Notes: a model not told the origin generated them from the sequence alone. Shown: positions 17,427 through 26,387, counted from the stretch's first letter. The stretch: 64,000 nt of DNA from Bog-105 sp965277435 (GCA_965277435.1 OZ255821.1:5952001-6016000), one strand, 5' to 3'. Numbers and translations: made by a program.

Positions 17427-17572
17427 GAAGTTGTTTGTCTGCAGTACTGTTCGCCTAGACGGCCCATTACGGGACGGGGTCGCCCGAGGCGCGTATGTTA
17501 CTCTACGTTGAGTAGTTCTCGCGATTCACAAATTGGCCGCTAGCGCCAACCACTCAAAAATCAGGTTAGATT

Positions 17573-17767
17573 ATGCCCAAGTTGAAGACACATAAGGGTG
17601 CGCACAAACGCTTTAAGAAGACCGGCACCGGTAAAATCACACGCCGGCATGCTTTTGCACGGCACATTTTGACTTCGAAGTCCCGTTCACGCAAGCGGAA
17701 GTTAGGACACAGCGTTGTTGCAGACGAAACCGATCAGGCGAAGCTGCACGTGATGCTGCCGTATTAG
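17573..17767 (+). CDS. rpmI: 50S ribosomal protein L35
   Basis: 64 residues, typical length. PKLKTHKGAHKRFKKTGTGK is the family start, followed by the basic HILTSKSRSRKRKLG segment. Usually encoded between infC and rplT; here rplT follows, but no infC lies upstream in the window. Confidence 0.97.
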   Translation: MPKLKTHKGAHKRFKKTGTGKITRRHAFARHILTSKSRSRKRKLGHSVVADETDQAKLHVMLPY

Positions 17768-17826
17768 TTTTTTAGACATTTTGAGTAGAAGCAGCGCGCT
17801 GCACGTGCCTGTGTTCTCTCATAGCC

Positions 17827-17855
17827 CTCGTATGAGGCTTGCTCGTATGAGGCTT
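17827..17855 (+). repeat. 14-bp direct repeat between rpmI and rplT
   Basis: CTCGTATGAGGCTT occurs at 17827-17840 and again at 17842-17855, one base apart, in the leader of rplT. Looks like a recent tandem duplication; effect on rplT expression unknown. Confidence 0.9.
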
Positions 17856-17875
17856 ACAACAAAAAAGGAGAAAAC

Positions 17876-18244
17876 GTGCCAAGAGTAAAAAGAGGAACCC
17901 ACCGGCGGGACTATCGCCACAAGACCCTAAAACGAGCGAAGGGATTCTTCCTTACTAAGTCGAAGCTGAATCGTGCCGCGCAGGAAGCCGTTGAGAAGGC
18001 TCTTAAGTATGGCTATGTTGGACGGCGGCTGAAGAAACGTGATTTTCGTTCATTGTGGATTGTGCGGATCAATGCGGCTTGCCGCGGCGCGCAGATCTCT
18101 TACAGCAAGTTCATTCATGGCCTGAAGCGAGCGGGTATTGAGCTGAATCGCAAGGTTCTGGCTGATATTGCCGTAAATGATTCGGCTGGATTCGCGACGC
18201 TGGTGGATAGAGCGAAAACTGCTCATCAAGCGCGCGTGCAGTAG
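17876..18244 (+). CDS. rplT: 50S ribosomal protein L20
   Basis: 122 residues from GTG 17876, preceded by AAAAAAGGAGAAAAC (strong ribosome-binding site). PRVKRGTHRRDYRHKTLKRA and LWIVRINAACRGAQISYSKF identify L20, which nucleates 50S assembly and in many bacteria represses its own operon. Confidence 0.97.
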   Translation: MPRVKRGTHRRDYRHKTLKRAKGFFLTKSKLNRAAQEAVEKALKYGYVGRRLKKRDFRSLWIVRINAACRGAQISYSKFIHGLKRAGIELNRKVLADIAVNDSAGFATLVDRAKTAHQARVQ

Positions 18245-18263
18245 CCGGTATTATCAAAACAGC

Positions 18264-18590
18264 ATGGAAGCGGTACAAGAAGGTCTCGATACTTTAGCCA
18301 GCCTGGAAGAGCGAATCACGCGCGCGGTGCAGGCTATCTCCAGTCTGCGCAACGAGAACAGCCAGTTGCACGAAAGGTTGAAGGCGGCTGAAGAGCAGGC
18401 TCATTCGGCGAAGACGGAACTGGAAGAGACTCAGGCGATGTCGGTCGAGTTTCAGAACGAGAACGGTGAATTGTCGCAGAAAGTCAATCATCTCTCGCAG
18501 GAACTGGAGATGATGAAAGGCGAGCGCAAACAGGTGAAGACGCGCATCGAAAAGCTGTTGAATCAACTGGATTTGCTCAGCGCCAGTTAG
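18264..18590 (+). CDS. ZapB-like coiled-coil cell-division protein
   Basis: 108 residues from ATG 18264 (20 bp after rplT). Nearly all coiled coil, with heptads from SLEERITRAVQAISSLRNEN to KTRIEKLLNQLDLL. Length and position directly upstream of zapA suggest a ZapB-type protein that links ZapA-bound FtsZ filaments; sequence alone does not prove it because coiled coils converge. Confidence 0.65.
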   Translation: MEAVQEGLDTLASLEERITRAVQAISSLRNENSQLHERLKAAEEQAHSAKTELEETQAMSVEFQNENGELSQKVNHLSQELEMMKGERKQVKTRIEKLLNQLDLLSAS

Positions 18591-18631
18591 CTCGTGAAGC
18601 TACTTACTCTCCGAACCTGAACACGCATTTC

Positions 18632-18943
18632 ATGGAAGCACCGGACACGCCCAAACAAACTGTCCGGGTGACTATTTTCAATCAAACCTACTCGGTTTCC
18701 GCGGCGGGCGATCCAAGCGATACAGAGGAACTGGCGCGTGAGATCGACGAGTTGATGCTGGCGATCGCGCGACGTGCAGGCAATCTGGACTCCACGCGAA
18801 CGGCTGTACTGGCGTGTTTACATCTCGCGGACCGGCTACGTACGGCGGAACGGGAGTTGAGCACGCTGCGCGATTCGGTGTTGCATAAGAGCCGGGATTT
18901 TGCGGTGTTGCTGGACCAGGTGTTTGCTGCAGAAGAGAAGTAA
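18632..18943 (+). CDS. zapA: Cell-division protein ZapA
   Basis: 103 residues. RVTIFNQTYSVSAAGDP is the ZapA N-terminal domain, followed by the helical dimerisation region (LAREIDELMLAIARRAGN, TAVLACLHLADRLRTAERE). ZapA bundles FtsZ filaments at the division site. Follows the ZapB-like gene by 41 bp. Confidence 0.88.
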   Translation: MEAPDTPKQTVRVTIFNQTYSVSAAGDPSDTEELAREIDELMLAIARRAGNLDSTRTAVLACLHLADRLRTAERELSTLRDSVLHKSRDFAVLLDQVFAAEEK

Positions 18944-19008
18944 GTGACCGGCGAGCAATATCGCACCAAGAGCTGAGGTCCCGAGCCGACCGTTTATATA
19001 ATGCTCGC

Positions 19009-19983
19009 GTGAAGCGTAGGAGTTTCCTGTGTGACGCCTTTACGGCTGCGCTTGTCCATGCCTCTAAGATGTTTGCTGAACCAGCGAGAAACGTTCCGAT
19101 TATCGACACGCACATTCATCTGTTCGACGTCTCGCGTCCTCAAGGCGTGCCATGGCCGCCGAAAGATAGCTTCATATACAAGAGCGCGCTGCCAGCCAAT
19201 TTCCGGAAGGCAGCCGCCCCGCATGGTGTCGTTGGCGCAATCGAGATAGAGTGCAGCCCCTGGCTGGATGACAATCAGTGGGTTCTGGATGTCGCTGCAA
19301 AAGATCGCATCATTGTTGGCACGATTGGTGACCTGGAGCCTGGCGCGCCAGATTTCGGCAAACACTTGGAGCGCTTGCACAGGAATCCATTGTTTCGGGG
19401 AATCCGCTACGGAAATTTGTGGAGGCGCGACTTGAGTAATGAGTTAGTTAAGCCCGGATTTGTGAATGATTTGAAATTGCTAATGGCGTCAGGGCTGGTT
19501 CTGGATACCGCGAACCCTGACCCGTCACTCATCCATGCTGTGGTGCGGTTGACTGACAGTATCCCCGATCTAAGAGTCGTTGTTGACCACTTGCCTGAGT
19601 TGACGCCACCTGAGAATTCTGCTGCACGCCAAGCCTGCAACGAAGATCTACAGCGGCTCGGGCAGCGACCTCAGGTGTTCGCGAAAGTTTCCGGCATCGT
19701 GCGGAATGTGGATGGTCGCGTGCCGCTGGAACTCGGTTTTTATCGAGATCGATTGGACCTGATCTGGGAAACCTTTGGGCCCGACCGCCTGCTCTACGGG
19801 AGCGATTGGCCTAACAGTGAGCAGTGGGCGAATTACTCGGAAGTTTTTCAGCTGGCTGAGGAGTTCATCAGGGCGAAGGATCCGGCCGCAATCGAAAAAT
19901 TCTTTTGGAAGAATTCGGTGAAGGCGTATGCATGGGTGAAGCGAGACGCGAGCCAGCCGGAATTGCGGGGCTCATTGCAATAA
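19009..19983 (+). CDS. Amidohydrolase-2 family (lactonase-type) TIM-barrel hydrolase
   Basis: 324 residues from GTG 19009. The N-terminus MKRRSFLCDAFTAAL looks like a short export or Tat-type signal. The metal motif IDTHIHLFDVSRPQ, the conserved VDHLPEL strand and the late YGSDWPNSEQW motif with the catalytic Asp match the amidohydrolase-2 family that includes L-fuconolactonase and related sugar or aromatic lactonases. Substrate unknown. Single gene; the putative promoter lies just upstream (TTTATATAATGC, 18992-19003). Confidence 0.85.
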   Translation: MKRRSFLCDAFTAALVHASKMFAEPARNVPIIDTHIHLFDVSRPQGVPWPPKDSFIYKSALPANFRKAAAPHGVVGAIEIECSPWLDDNQWVLDVAAKDRIIVGTIGDLEPGAPDFGKHLERLHRNPLFRGIRYGNLWRRDLSNELVKPGFVNDLKLLMASGLVLDTANPDPSLIHAVVRLTDSIPDLRVVVDHLPELTPPENSAARQACNEDLQRLGQRPQVFAKVSGIVRNVDGRVPLELGFYRDRLDLIWETFGPDRLLYGSDWPNSEQWANYSEVFQLAEEFIRAKDPAAIEKFFWKNSVKAYAWVKRDASQPELRGSLQ

Positions 19984-20131
19984 AGGATTAATTTCGACTG
20001 AGAGGCGTCACGCGCTCCGGAATCTAACGCGGTACAACGCTTGGCGATTTCCGTGGTAGCAGAAAAAATTCCACTTTCACTCTAAGACTCTTAGATTATT
20101 GCCGATAAGGCTCTTGAGGAAGTCAAACAGA

Positions 20132-20563
20132 ATGATCGTGAACAGATTGCTGGCAACCTGCATACTCGCTGGTCTGGCGCTTTCAGGAAGTGTTTTTGCG
20201 GCGACAGCAAGTCTGCCTGAGGGGTCTAAGGTGTACATCGAAGCGGCTGATGGGTTTGACACCTATCTGACAGCGGCATTGCAAAAAAAGAAGGTCCCTG
20301 TGACTGTGGTTACCGAGAAGGCGCAAGCTGACTATGAGTTGACAGGCGTGTCAGATCATCAGAAGCCGGGTTGGGCGAAGATTGCCTTCACCGGGTCCAT
20401 TCATTCGGACGAGCAGGCAAGCGTCAAGTTGATCAACATGAAAACGTCCGAAGTTGTGTTTGCTTACGCGGTCAACAAGAAGAACTCCCTTCATGGTCGC
20501 CAGACAGCTGCAGAGGCTTGTGCGAAACATATGAAGCAGGCGATTGAGGGCAAGAACGACTAA
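20132..20563 (+). CDS. Small exported protein of unknown function
   Basis: 143 residues from ATG 20132, which opens a signal peptide (NRLLATCILAGLALSGSVFA). The mature part starts with GSKVYIEAADGFDTYLTAAL and contains QADYELTGVSDHQ and VKLINMKTSEVVFAYAVNKK, an alpha/beta pattern like exported lipoprotein-type proteins common in Acidobacteriota. No catalytic motif seen. A 6-bp inverted repeat TCTAAG-ACT-CTTAGA lies about 40 bp upstream of the ATG. Confidence 0.7.
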   Translation: MIVNRLLATCILAGLALSGSVFAATASLPEGSKVYIEAADGFDTYLTAALQKKKVPVTVVTEKAQADYELTGVSDHQKPGWAKIAFTGSIHSDEQASVKLINMKTSEVVFAYAVNKKNSLHGRQTAAEACAKHMKQAIEGKND

Positions 20564-20604
20564 CAGCTACCAGGGCGGCGTGGCCCTAAACGGGGCATTT
20601 AAAC

Positions 20605-21640
20605 TCAGCTGCCCGGATGATACTCCCGTTTGGTGTGTCCTCTAAGGTCGGGGCGGTAGAAGTAGACGTCTCGCAAATTACCTGTCGCGTAGCGTTTGGC
20701 CTGGTCGTCGAAGTGGGGAATTTGCGGGTTGCCGCTTTCTCCCCGGCTGTGACGGCTTTGGCGCGCACCTTACTCCCGAACTCCACAGCCGCGACGAAGC
20801 TGTTTCCGCTCGTGCCGTACCATTTTTTGGTTCCCGGATAGGCACGCGCTCCGAAGGAAGCAAGGGAGCCCCATACAGAAGACGTGAAGCCGACAGGGAT
20901 GCTCGGTTTGGAGTCGTTAAAGGGCTGGACAATGTCTCCGGTCAGCCGTTGAAATCTGTTTATGTTTCCTCAGGCCGTTTTCCAACTGCCAAAATCGGCC
21001 GCAAGCTTATCGGAAGCAACTGCAAGTGACTGGAGCAACTGTTCGCCTGGCACTTCGCTCGCTATGTAGTCTTCGGCAGAAATATTCTTCTTCTTCGCAG
21101 CACTTAAAACGCCACGCCGGATCTCTTCGCCCCAGAACACCGCCAGCGAGGTAGGCACGGAAGTCACATTCCAGCGGTGATCCCAGGTGCGCAGCAGGCT
21201 GACTTGCTCAGCAACTCTGGCTTTCAACGGATTAGTCTCGGGAGCTTCGTTCCAGGCTTTGATCAGCGCCGGAATGGTTTTGTCGAACCAGGGTAGATAA
21301 CTGTCATAAGCCGCAGCGATCAGCGAATCGAGAGTGAAATCCTGTTTGTCGTGCAGGACTCTGATGGCGTGCAACCCGCGCGCCGATTCGGCACCGGTTT
21401 GCACATAGGCGGGATAATCTTCCTTGTGCGGACTGCTCGGCCCAGCCGCCCGACCATGGCCAGTTGTTGGAGTTGTAAAGCCAACCGCTTGTCGGGTTCA
21501 GTAAAGGCTGCGTTTCGTCAACACTGAGGAGACCGTGCCACTCCGTTGCAGGATTACTGCCATCTACCGGCTTCACGGATCACGGGCCCGTGCTGAGTTC
21601 TGTAAAGATAGACTCCGAGCACTTCTAGTAAAGCGGCTGT
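20605..21640 (-). pseudogene. Penicillin-acylase family remnant (C-terminal third)
   Basis: Reading the minus strand gives successive acylase segments in different frames: YRTQHGPVIREAGRW (about 21570-21610), then WHGLLSVDETQPLLNPTSG and WLYNSNNWPWSGG, then ARGLHAIRVLHDKQDF to TSLAVFWGEEIRRG, then after a stop GNINRFQRLTGDIVQPFND, GARAYPGTKKWYGTSGNSF, and after another shift SGNPQIPHFDDQAKRYATG to REYHPG, ending 20605-20607. Breaks: a stop near 21556, a frameshift near 21420, a TGA at 20970-20972 where relatives have Trp, and a frameshift near 20728. The N-terminal part with the catalytic Ser is absent. Clear pseudogene; an intact family member lies at 31238-33505. Confidence 0.88.
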
Positions 21641-21720
21641 TCGTCTAAGCGTCTGCGTGCTCACCAGGGAGAATACATATGGAGCCACGAGCTCGTTTTT
21701 GCTGGTAACGGAGGCACGAT

Positions 21721-22520
21721 ATGGAACAACTGCGCGGCAAGGTGGCTCTAGTGACAGGTGGAAGCTCCGGCATTGGGCGCGGGCAACGGCATTGGCGTTT
21801 GCGCGAGCGGGCGCTCGCGTGATCCTGGCCTCAAGGGGCGTAGAGCGGGGAAATCAAGTAGTGCGCGAGATCGAAGCTGCCGGGGGAACCGCGACATTTT
21901 TTTGCACCGACGTGTCCCGCAGCGAGCAGGTGCGGGCGCTGATCGAAAGAACCGTGGAGCAGTACGGGAGATTGGACTGCGCTTTCAACAACGCTGCCTC
22001 GATAGAAGAACCGTTCGCCATGACGGCCGACTTCAGCGAGGAACAGTTCGACAGATCAATCGCTCTCAATCTCAAAAGCGTTTGGCTGTGTATGAAAGAA
22101 GAGATTCGCCAAATGCTGGCTCAGCAGCCGTCGGGGGGTGCTGTGGTGAACACGTCCTCGGTCAATGGACTCGGCGGCGTACCGCAGGCGTCCTTGTATG
22201 CGGCAGCTAAAGCCGGCGTGCTGGCACTGACGAAATCGGCGGCGCTGGAGTATGCGCGGCACAGCGTCCGGGTAAATGCTTTGGTGGCCGGAGGCTTTCA
22301 AACGCCAATGTTCGAAGGCGTGGTGGAGCGAGTGAGCGGCGGGAATCCGGAAATGAAGGAGGCCGTCGTGAAGCGGTATGAGGATATGGTCGCCTTCGGA
22401 CGGATTGGCCGGCCCGAAGAAGCGGCCGCAGCGGTTCTCTGGCTCTGCTCCGAAGCAGCTTCTTACGTGACAGGTCACTCGATGATCGTTGACGGCGGTT
22501 ACACCGCGGCCACCAGATAA
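21721..22520 (+). pseudogene. Short-chain dehydrogenase/reductase, frameshifted in the cofactor motif
   Basis: The ATG at 21721 follows an excellent ribosome-binding site (ACGGAGGC) and encodes GKVALVTGGSSGIGR, the SDR dinucleotide-binding start. The frame is lost at about 21778-21784 (GGGCGCGGGC). The rest continues in the next frame with ATALAFARAGARVILASRG, the FNNAAS motif, the catalytic Ser (NTSSVNG) and YAAAK Tyr/Lys pair, and the tail VTGHSMIVDGGY. Two extra bases in the GC repeat or one missing base would explain it. Apart from this the gene is complete (about 266 residues), so a recent mutation or a sequencing error are both possible. Confidence 0.8.
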
Positions 22521-22521
22521 G

Positions 22522-23244
22522 TTATGGCTTAAGCAGGACCGTCAGCAGAATGCTCGTCTCGTCGTAGGGCAGCTCCCAACGCCGCAGAGCTGTGCGGGAG
22601 AAGGGCGGCTCGGTGACGAACACCCCGGAGCCTTCTACCAGGCGTGTTTTGGGGCCATGCACATGATCCACGTTTGGAAACCGGATTGGACCGGCCGTGA
22701 CGTTCTCGGTAATTAGGACGAATTGGTACTGCTTGCATTTCGCGAGCACGGCGCTGATTTCGGCATTGTCGAGGTGCTGAAATACCTGGCGGATGAGACA
22801 CAAATCGCCTTCCGGCAGCGGATCTTCGACGATATCCAGCCAGTCGAACGAGATGCTTGCCGAAGCATGTTCGAGCTGATGATGGGCAATTAGTTCAGGC
22901 ACGATGTCGACACCGCGGTATCGCGGGACCAATGGCGCCAATCGAGCGCCGATGCGGAAATCGCCGCAGCCTAGATCGACGATTGAATGAATCGCGTGCT
23001 GCTGAACGAGATCTGCCACCATCTCGCAATAGGCGTCGGCAAAGCGGCCGGTGGAACCGTCACCCGAGTAAAATGCCTCGCCGGGAGCTTCACCGAAGAT
23101 ACGATCGCGATAGATGGTACTGAAAGTGTCGCGTCGATTCAGCGCGCCGAAACGGCGGCGATATTCCCGGAAGCGAATTTTATTTATAAAGCGAAGGGCG
23201 GGCCCGGGGAGCGCATGACGAACTGCCTGAACCAGACGCCGCAT
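22522..23244 (-). CDS. Class I SAM-dependent methyltransferase
   Basis: About 240 residues from Met 23244; an upstream in-frame ATG at 23361 would overlap the divergent beta-lactamase-like gene. The SAM-binding motif is SIVDLGCGDFRIGARLAP, followed by YRGVDIVPELIAHH and FDWLDIVEDPLPEGDLCLIR, with the typical QVFQHLDNAEI element. The N-terminal 40 residues are basic. Substrate unknown. It ends 1 bp after the stop of the convergent SDR gene. Confidence 0.8.
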   Translation of the reverse strand: MRRLVQAVRHALPGPALRFINKIRFREYRRRFGALNRRDTFSTIYRDRIFGEAPGEAFYSGDGSTGRFADAYCEMVADLVQQHAIHSIVDLGCGDFRIGARLAPLVPRYRGVDIVPELIAHHQLEHASASISFDWLDIVEDPLPEGDLCLIRQVFQHLDNAEISAVLAKCKQYQFVLITENVTAGPIRFPNVDHVHGPKTRLVEGSGVFVTEPPFSRTALRRWELPYDETSILLTVLLKP

Positions 23245-23278
23245 CGGGTTCAGTGTAACTCGTACCGCGACAGTTAGA

Positions 23279-24214
23279 ATGACGGCAATGACTTTTCGCG
23301 TTTGTGTAATTGGGGCTATGTTCTGCGCGAGCTTACTGGGACAAAAGCCGGCTGGCAGCAAGCTGGATCAGGAGGTAAGGGCTAAGCTCACCGGTTTCAA
23401 AGGCGCTGTAAGCCTTTACGCCAAGAATCTCGAGACAGGGCAGAGTTACAGCTTGAAAGCAACCGACCCTGTGCGAACCGCCAGTACGATCAAGCTCGCC
23501 ATCATGACGGAGTGTTTTGCCGAGGCCAATGACGGCACGCTCGATTTCAATCAGCGGATCAAGGTAACGCACGAAGAGAAGGTTTCCGGTAGCGGCATCT
23601 TGCAGGATATGTCGGACAACGATGAATTTCCGTTGCGCGACGTGATGACGCTGATGATTGTATTGAGCGATAACACCGCGACCAACCTCATTTTGAACCG
23701 GATCGGGGGCAACGCGGTGAATGCGCAAATGGCCAAACTAGGCTTAGAACAGACGCGGGTGATGCGTAAGATCCTGGGAGATCGCAACGATTTGAAGCCG
23801 TTCCCGAGCGGGATTACGGAAGAAGGCGCCAAGCCGGAGAACAAGATGTGGGGCATCGGGCGCAGCAGCCCGTTTGAAATGGTGACGCTGCTCGAAAAGA
23901 TTTATAAGGGCGAGCTGGTGAGTAAAGCGGTTTCGGCGGAGATGTTGGGCATTTTGAAAAAACAGCGCGACCATGATGGTCTCGGACGAAATATGAAGGA
24001 CGTCACGGTGGCCAACAAAAGCGGTGCGCTCGATCATCTACGGAGCGATGTGGGAATCATCTATTCTCCGGGTGGACCGGTAGCAATGGCCGTGACGGTT
24101 GACGATATCCCGCAATCGGATTGGTCTCCCGATAATCCGGGGGAGTTACTGATCGCCCGGGTATCGGAGGTGGTAAGTCAGGGATTGAGCGGAAACGCCG
24201 CAGTTCCGCGATGA
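23279..24214 (+). CDS. Class A beta-lactamase-like serine hydrolase
   Basis: 311 residues with a signal peptide (about 1-24). Serine-hydrolase motifs stand at near-Ambler spacing: Ser69-T-I-Lys72, Ser130-Asp-Asn132 (VLSDNTATNL) and Lys247-Ser-Gly249 (ANKSGALD). No clear Glu equivalent to Glu166 is visible in the omega-loop region (ILGDRN), so it may be a beta-lactamase-family hydrolase and not a true penicillinase. Periplasmic by prediction. A similar gene, facing the other way, lies at 30315-31232. Confidence 0.87.
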   Translation: MTAMTFRVCVIGAMFCASLLGQKPAGSKLDQEVRAKLTGFKGAVSLYAKNLETGQSYSLKATDPVRTASTIKLAIMTECFAEANDGTLDFNQRIKVTHEEKVSGSGILQDMSDNDEFPLRDVMTLMIVLSDNTATNLILNRIGGNAVNAQMAKLGLEQTRVMRKILGDRNDLKPFPSGITEEGAKPENKMWGIGRSSPFEMVTLLEKIYKGELVSKAVSAEMLGILKKQRDHDGLGRNMKDVTVANKSGALDHLRSDVGIIYSPGGPVAMAVTVDDIPQSDWSPDNPGELLIARVSEVVSQGLSGNAAVPR

Positions 24215-24234
24215 TTTAGAAATACGCCGCTACG

Positions 24235-24960
24235 CTACACGGCTGCGGTGCGCACATGCTCCAGTTCTTCCTGCGGTTGCACACTGTTATTAAAGCTATA
24301 GCCGAATCCACGCACCGACCGGATTAACGACGGGTTGGCCGGATCCGATTCGATTTTCTGCCGCAGGCGCAATATGTAAACGTCCACTGTCCGGTCCGTC
24401 ACTGCCCGGTCATGTCCCCACACCGCATCCAGCAACTGCTCCCGGCTGAACACCACGCCCGGCCGGCTCATCAGAAACTCCAGCAGCCGAAATTCCGTCG
24501 CGGTGAGCGTCAGCAGCCCTCCATCCAAACGCACTTCACAGCTGCTGCGGTCCAATTCGAGTGAGGCCGCTTTCAATACACGGCTAGCGGTGGCCTGCCC
24601 GCGAAACTGAATCTTCACTCGCGCAATCAATTCGCGTATGAAAAACGGTTTCACGATGTAGTCGTTCGCGCCTAATTCGAGCCCCACGATCCGATCCGTT
24701 TCCGATGCCCGCGCTGTTAAAAAGATGACCGGAATATGCGCCAGTTCAGAATGCTGCCTTATACCCTTGCAGATGTCCAGGCCGTCCGAATCCGGAAGCA
24801 TGATATCCAGCAAAATCAAGTCCGGCCGCTCGCGCCGGCACAGATCGATTACGCCTCGTCCGCTCTGCGCCCCCACTACGGTGAAGCCATCCTTCTCCAG
24901 GTTGTACTTCACCAGGGCATATAAATCCGCATCATCCTCGATTAACGCAATTTTTCTCAT
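24235..24960 (-). CDS. OmpR/PhoB-family response regulator (orphan)
   Basis: 241 residues. Receiver domain with Asp9/Asp10, phospho-acceptor Asp52 in LILLDIMLPDSDG and Lys in DYIVKPFFIRE; winged-helix domain about 135-230 (LTATEFRLLEFLMSRPG, RTVDVYILRLRQKIE, VRGFGYSF). No histidine kinase gene is adjacent, unlike most PhoB-type regulators. Convergent with the beta-lactamase-like gene (20-bp gap). Confidence 0.92.
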   Translation of the reverse strand: MRKIALIEDDADLYALVKYNLEKDGFTVVGAQSGRGVIDLCRRERPDLILLDIMLPDSDGLDICKGIRQHSELAHIPVIFLTARASETDRIVGLELGANDYIVKPFFIRELIARVKIQFRGQATASRVLKAASLELDRSSCEVRLDGGLLTLTATEFRLLEFLMSRPGVVFSREQLLDAVWGHDRAVTDRTVDVYILRLRQKIESDPANPSLIRSVRGFGYSFNNSVQPQEELEHVRTAAV

Positions 24961-25298
24961 TCACATTCCTCACACAAAGAGTAACCGACCGCCTATTACG
25001 ATTGTGTTACGGCTCGATGAATTGCCGCTGAATTCCCTCCGTTGAAAGTCACGGTTGTGGAATCCAGGGGGTGTTTTCGGATCTTGCGCTCACCCCTGGG
25101 CAGAGCAGCGCTACGGTGACAGGCGAAAGCGCCTGTTCCACGAGAGGCACACTGGCATTTTGCGGTTAGGGGCGAGATTCAAAATGGCGAGTGTGACTTT
25201 CATCCGATCCTGCGGGCCGCCGGGCCGTAGGTACTCCTCACCAAGCGAACGTCATAGCGAACGTCATAATGTGAGAAGTTGAAGGAAAGGCTGTCCTC
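24961..25298. other. 338-bp intergenic region
   Basis: Between two divergently transcribed genes. The left part should hold the regulator's promoter. A + strand frame around 25075-25170 reads VFSDLALTPGQSSATVTGES and stops, perhaps a fragment of an old exported protein, but too short to name. The right part contains the 12-bp tandem repeat listed separately. No RNA gene recognised. Confidence 0.5.
25244..25267 (+). repeat. 12-bp tandem repeat AGCGAACGTCAT x2
   Basis: Two perfect adjacent copies at 25244-25255 and 25256-25267, about 32 bp upstream of the next ATG. Half-sites spaced about one helical turn apart in a promoter position could be an operator, or simply slippage. No regulator known for this sequence. 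Confidence 0.9.
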
Positions 25299-25565
25299 AT
25301 GAATCGCTATCAACAACCGGCCGGCAGGGAACGCCAGGCGACGATTCGCTCTTCGACGACTCTATGGAGCGCCGCCGCAGCACTGGTCGTTGTCATTCTG
25401 CTCATCCTCGGGCTCAGCACCTCCGCCCCATCGGAGTTCTACAAGAAAGGCGCGATCGCCGCCGCCATCCTGTTGCTTGTCATCCGCCAAGTCGGTCGCC
25501 GTCTCCGCGGTCGCGCCTCGGCTGCGGCTCAACCAGACCCGCAATCGAAGCTGAATCTCGACTAA
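25299..25565 (+). CDS. Small two-helix membrane protein, unknown function
   Basis: 88 residues: charged N-terminus, helix LWSAAAALVVVILLILGLS, short loop, helix GAIAAAILLLVIRQVGRRL, and a polar tail. Preceded by GGAAAGG as ribosome-binding site. No family recognised; it precedes rfbA by 66 bp and may be co-transcribed with the dTDP-sugar genes. Confidence 0.6.
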   Translation: MNRYQQPAGRERQATIRSSTTLWSAAAALVVVILLILGLSTSAPSEFYKKGAIAAAILLLVIRQVGRRLRGRASAAAQPDPQSKLNLD

Positions 25566-25631
25566 GTGCTGGAATAAGCTTGAGCCCGCTATTTGCAATA
25601 GGGCTCCCACGCCCTGTTACGATAATGTTTT

Positions 25632-26387
25632 ATGAAAGGTATTGTGCTCGCCGGAGGCACGGGTAGCCGCCTCTTACCCCTCACCAAGATCACCAACAAA
25701 CACCTCCTGCCGATTTACAACAAGCCCATGATCTACTACCCGATCGAAACGCTTGTGCAGGCTGGTATTCGCGACCTTCTCGTCGTCACCGGCGGCCGCA
25801 ATGCAGGCGATTTTCTGCGGCTTCTCGGTAACGGCAAGGAATTCGGCCTCAAGCACATCAACTACGCCTATCAGGAAGGCGAAGGCGGCATCGCCGAGGC
25901 TCTCGCTCTTGCCGAACACTTCGCGGAAGGCAGCAAAATCTGCGTGGTTCTCGGAGATAACATTATCGAAGGCAACATCACGCACGCCGTCGAAAACTTT
26001 CAACGTCAAACCCGCGGCGCACAGGTCCTCCTGAAGGAAGTGCCCGATGCCGATCGCTTCGGCGTGGCCGAAATCGATGGAAACCGCATCATTTCGATTG
26101 AAGAGAAGCCCACCTACCCGAAAACTCGCTACGCCGTCACAGGGATCTATATGTACGACGAAACGGTGTTCGACAAAACGCGCACGCTGAAACCTTCGCG
26201 ACGCGGCGAACTCGAGATTACCGACGTCAATAATGCCTATATTCAGGAAGGCACGATGACCTTCGACTTTCTCGAGGGCTGGTGGACCGATGCCGGCACC
26301 TTCGATTCCCTGCTCCGTGCCAGCAAACTCGTTCACGATACACAAACAACTCCGCAGGCGGTACCGGTCGGAGCGGGCCAACGGTGA
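25632..26387 (+). CDS. rfbA: Glucose-1-phosphate thymidylyltransferase
   Basis: 251 residues, shorter than the 290-residue E. coli RmlA type. Nucleotide-binding start KGIVLAGGTGSRLLPLT, then NKHLLPIYNKPMIYYPIETL, the metal-site ICVVLGDNIIEG and the SIEEKPTYPKT loop. Activates glucose-1-phosphate to dTDP-glucose. The stop overlaps the next gene by 4 bp, and that gene overlaps rfbB by 4 bp, so the three are translationally coupled. Confidence 0.9.
   Translation: MKGIVLAGGTGSRLLPLTKITNKHLLPIYNKPMIYYPIETLVQAGIRDLLVVTGGRNAGDFLRLLGNGKEFGLKHINYAYQEGEGGIAEALALAEHFAEGSKICVVLGDNIIEGNITHAVENFQRQTRGAQVLLKEVPDADRFGVAEIDGNRIISIEEKPTYPKTRYAVTGIYMYDETVFDKTRTLKPSRRGELEITDVNNAYIQEGTMTFDFLEGWWTDAGTFDSLLRASKLVHDTQTTPQAVPVGAGQR

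Noticed and set aside
18944..19008. 6S RNA after zapA
   Set aside because: ssrS often follows zapA, but only 65 bp separate zapA from the next gene, with no 6S-like fold.
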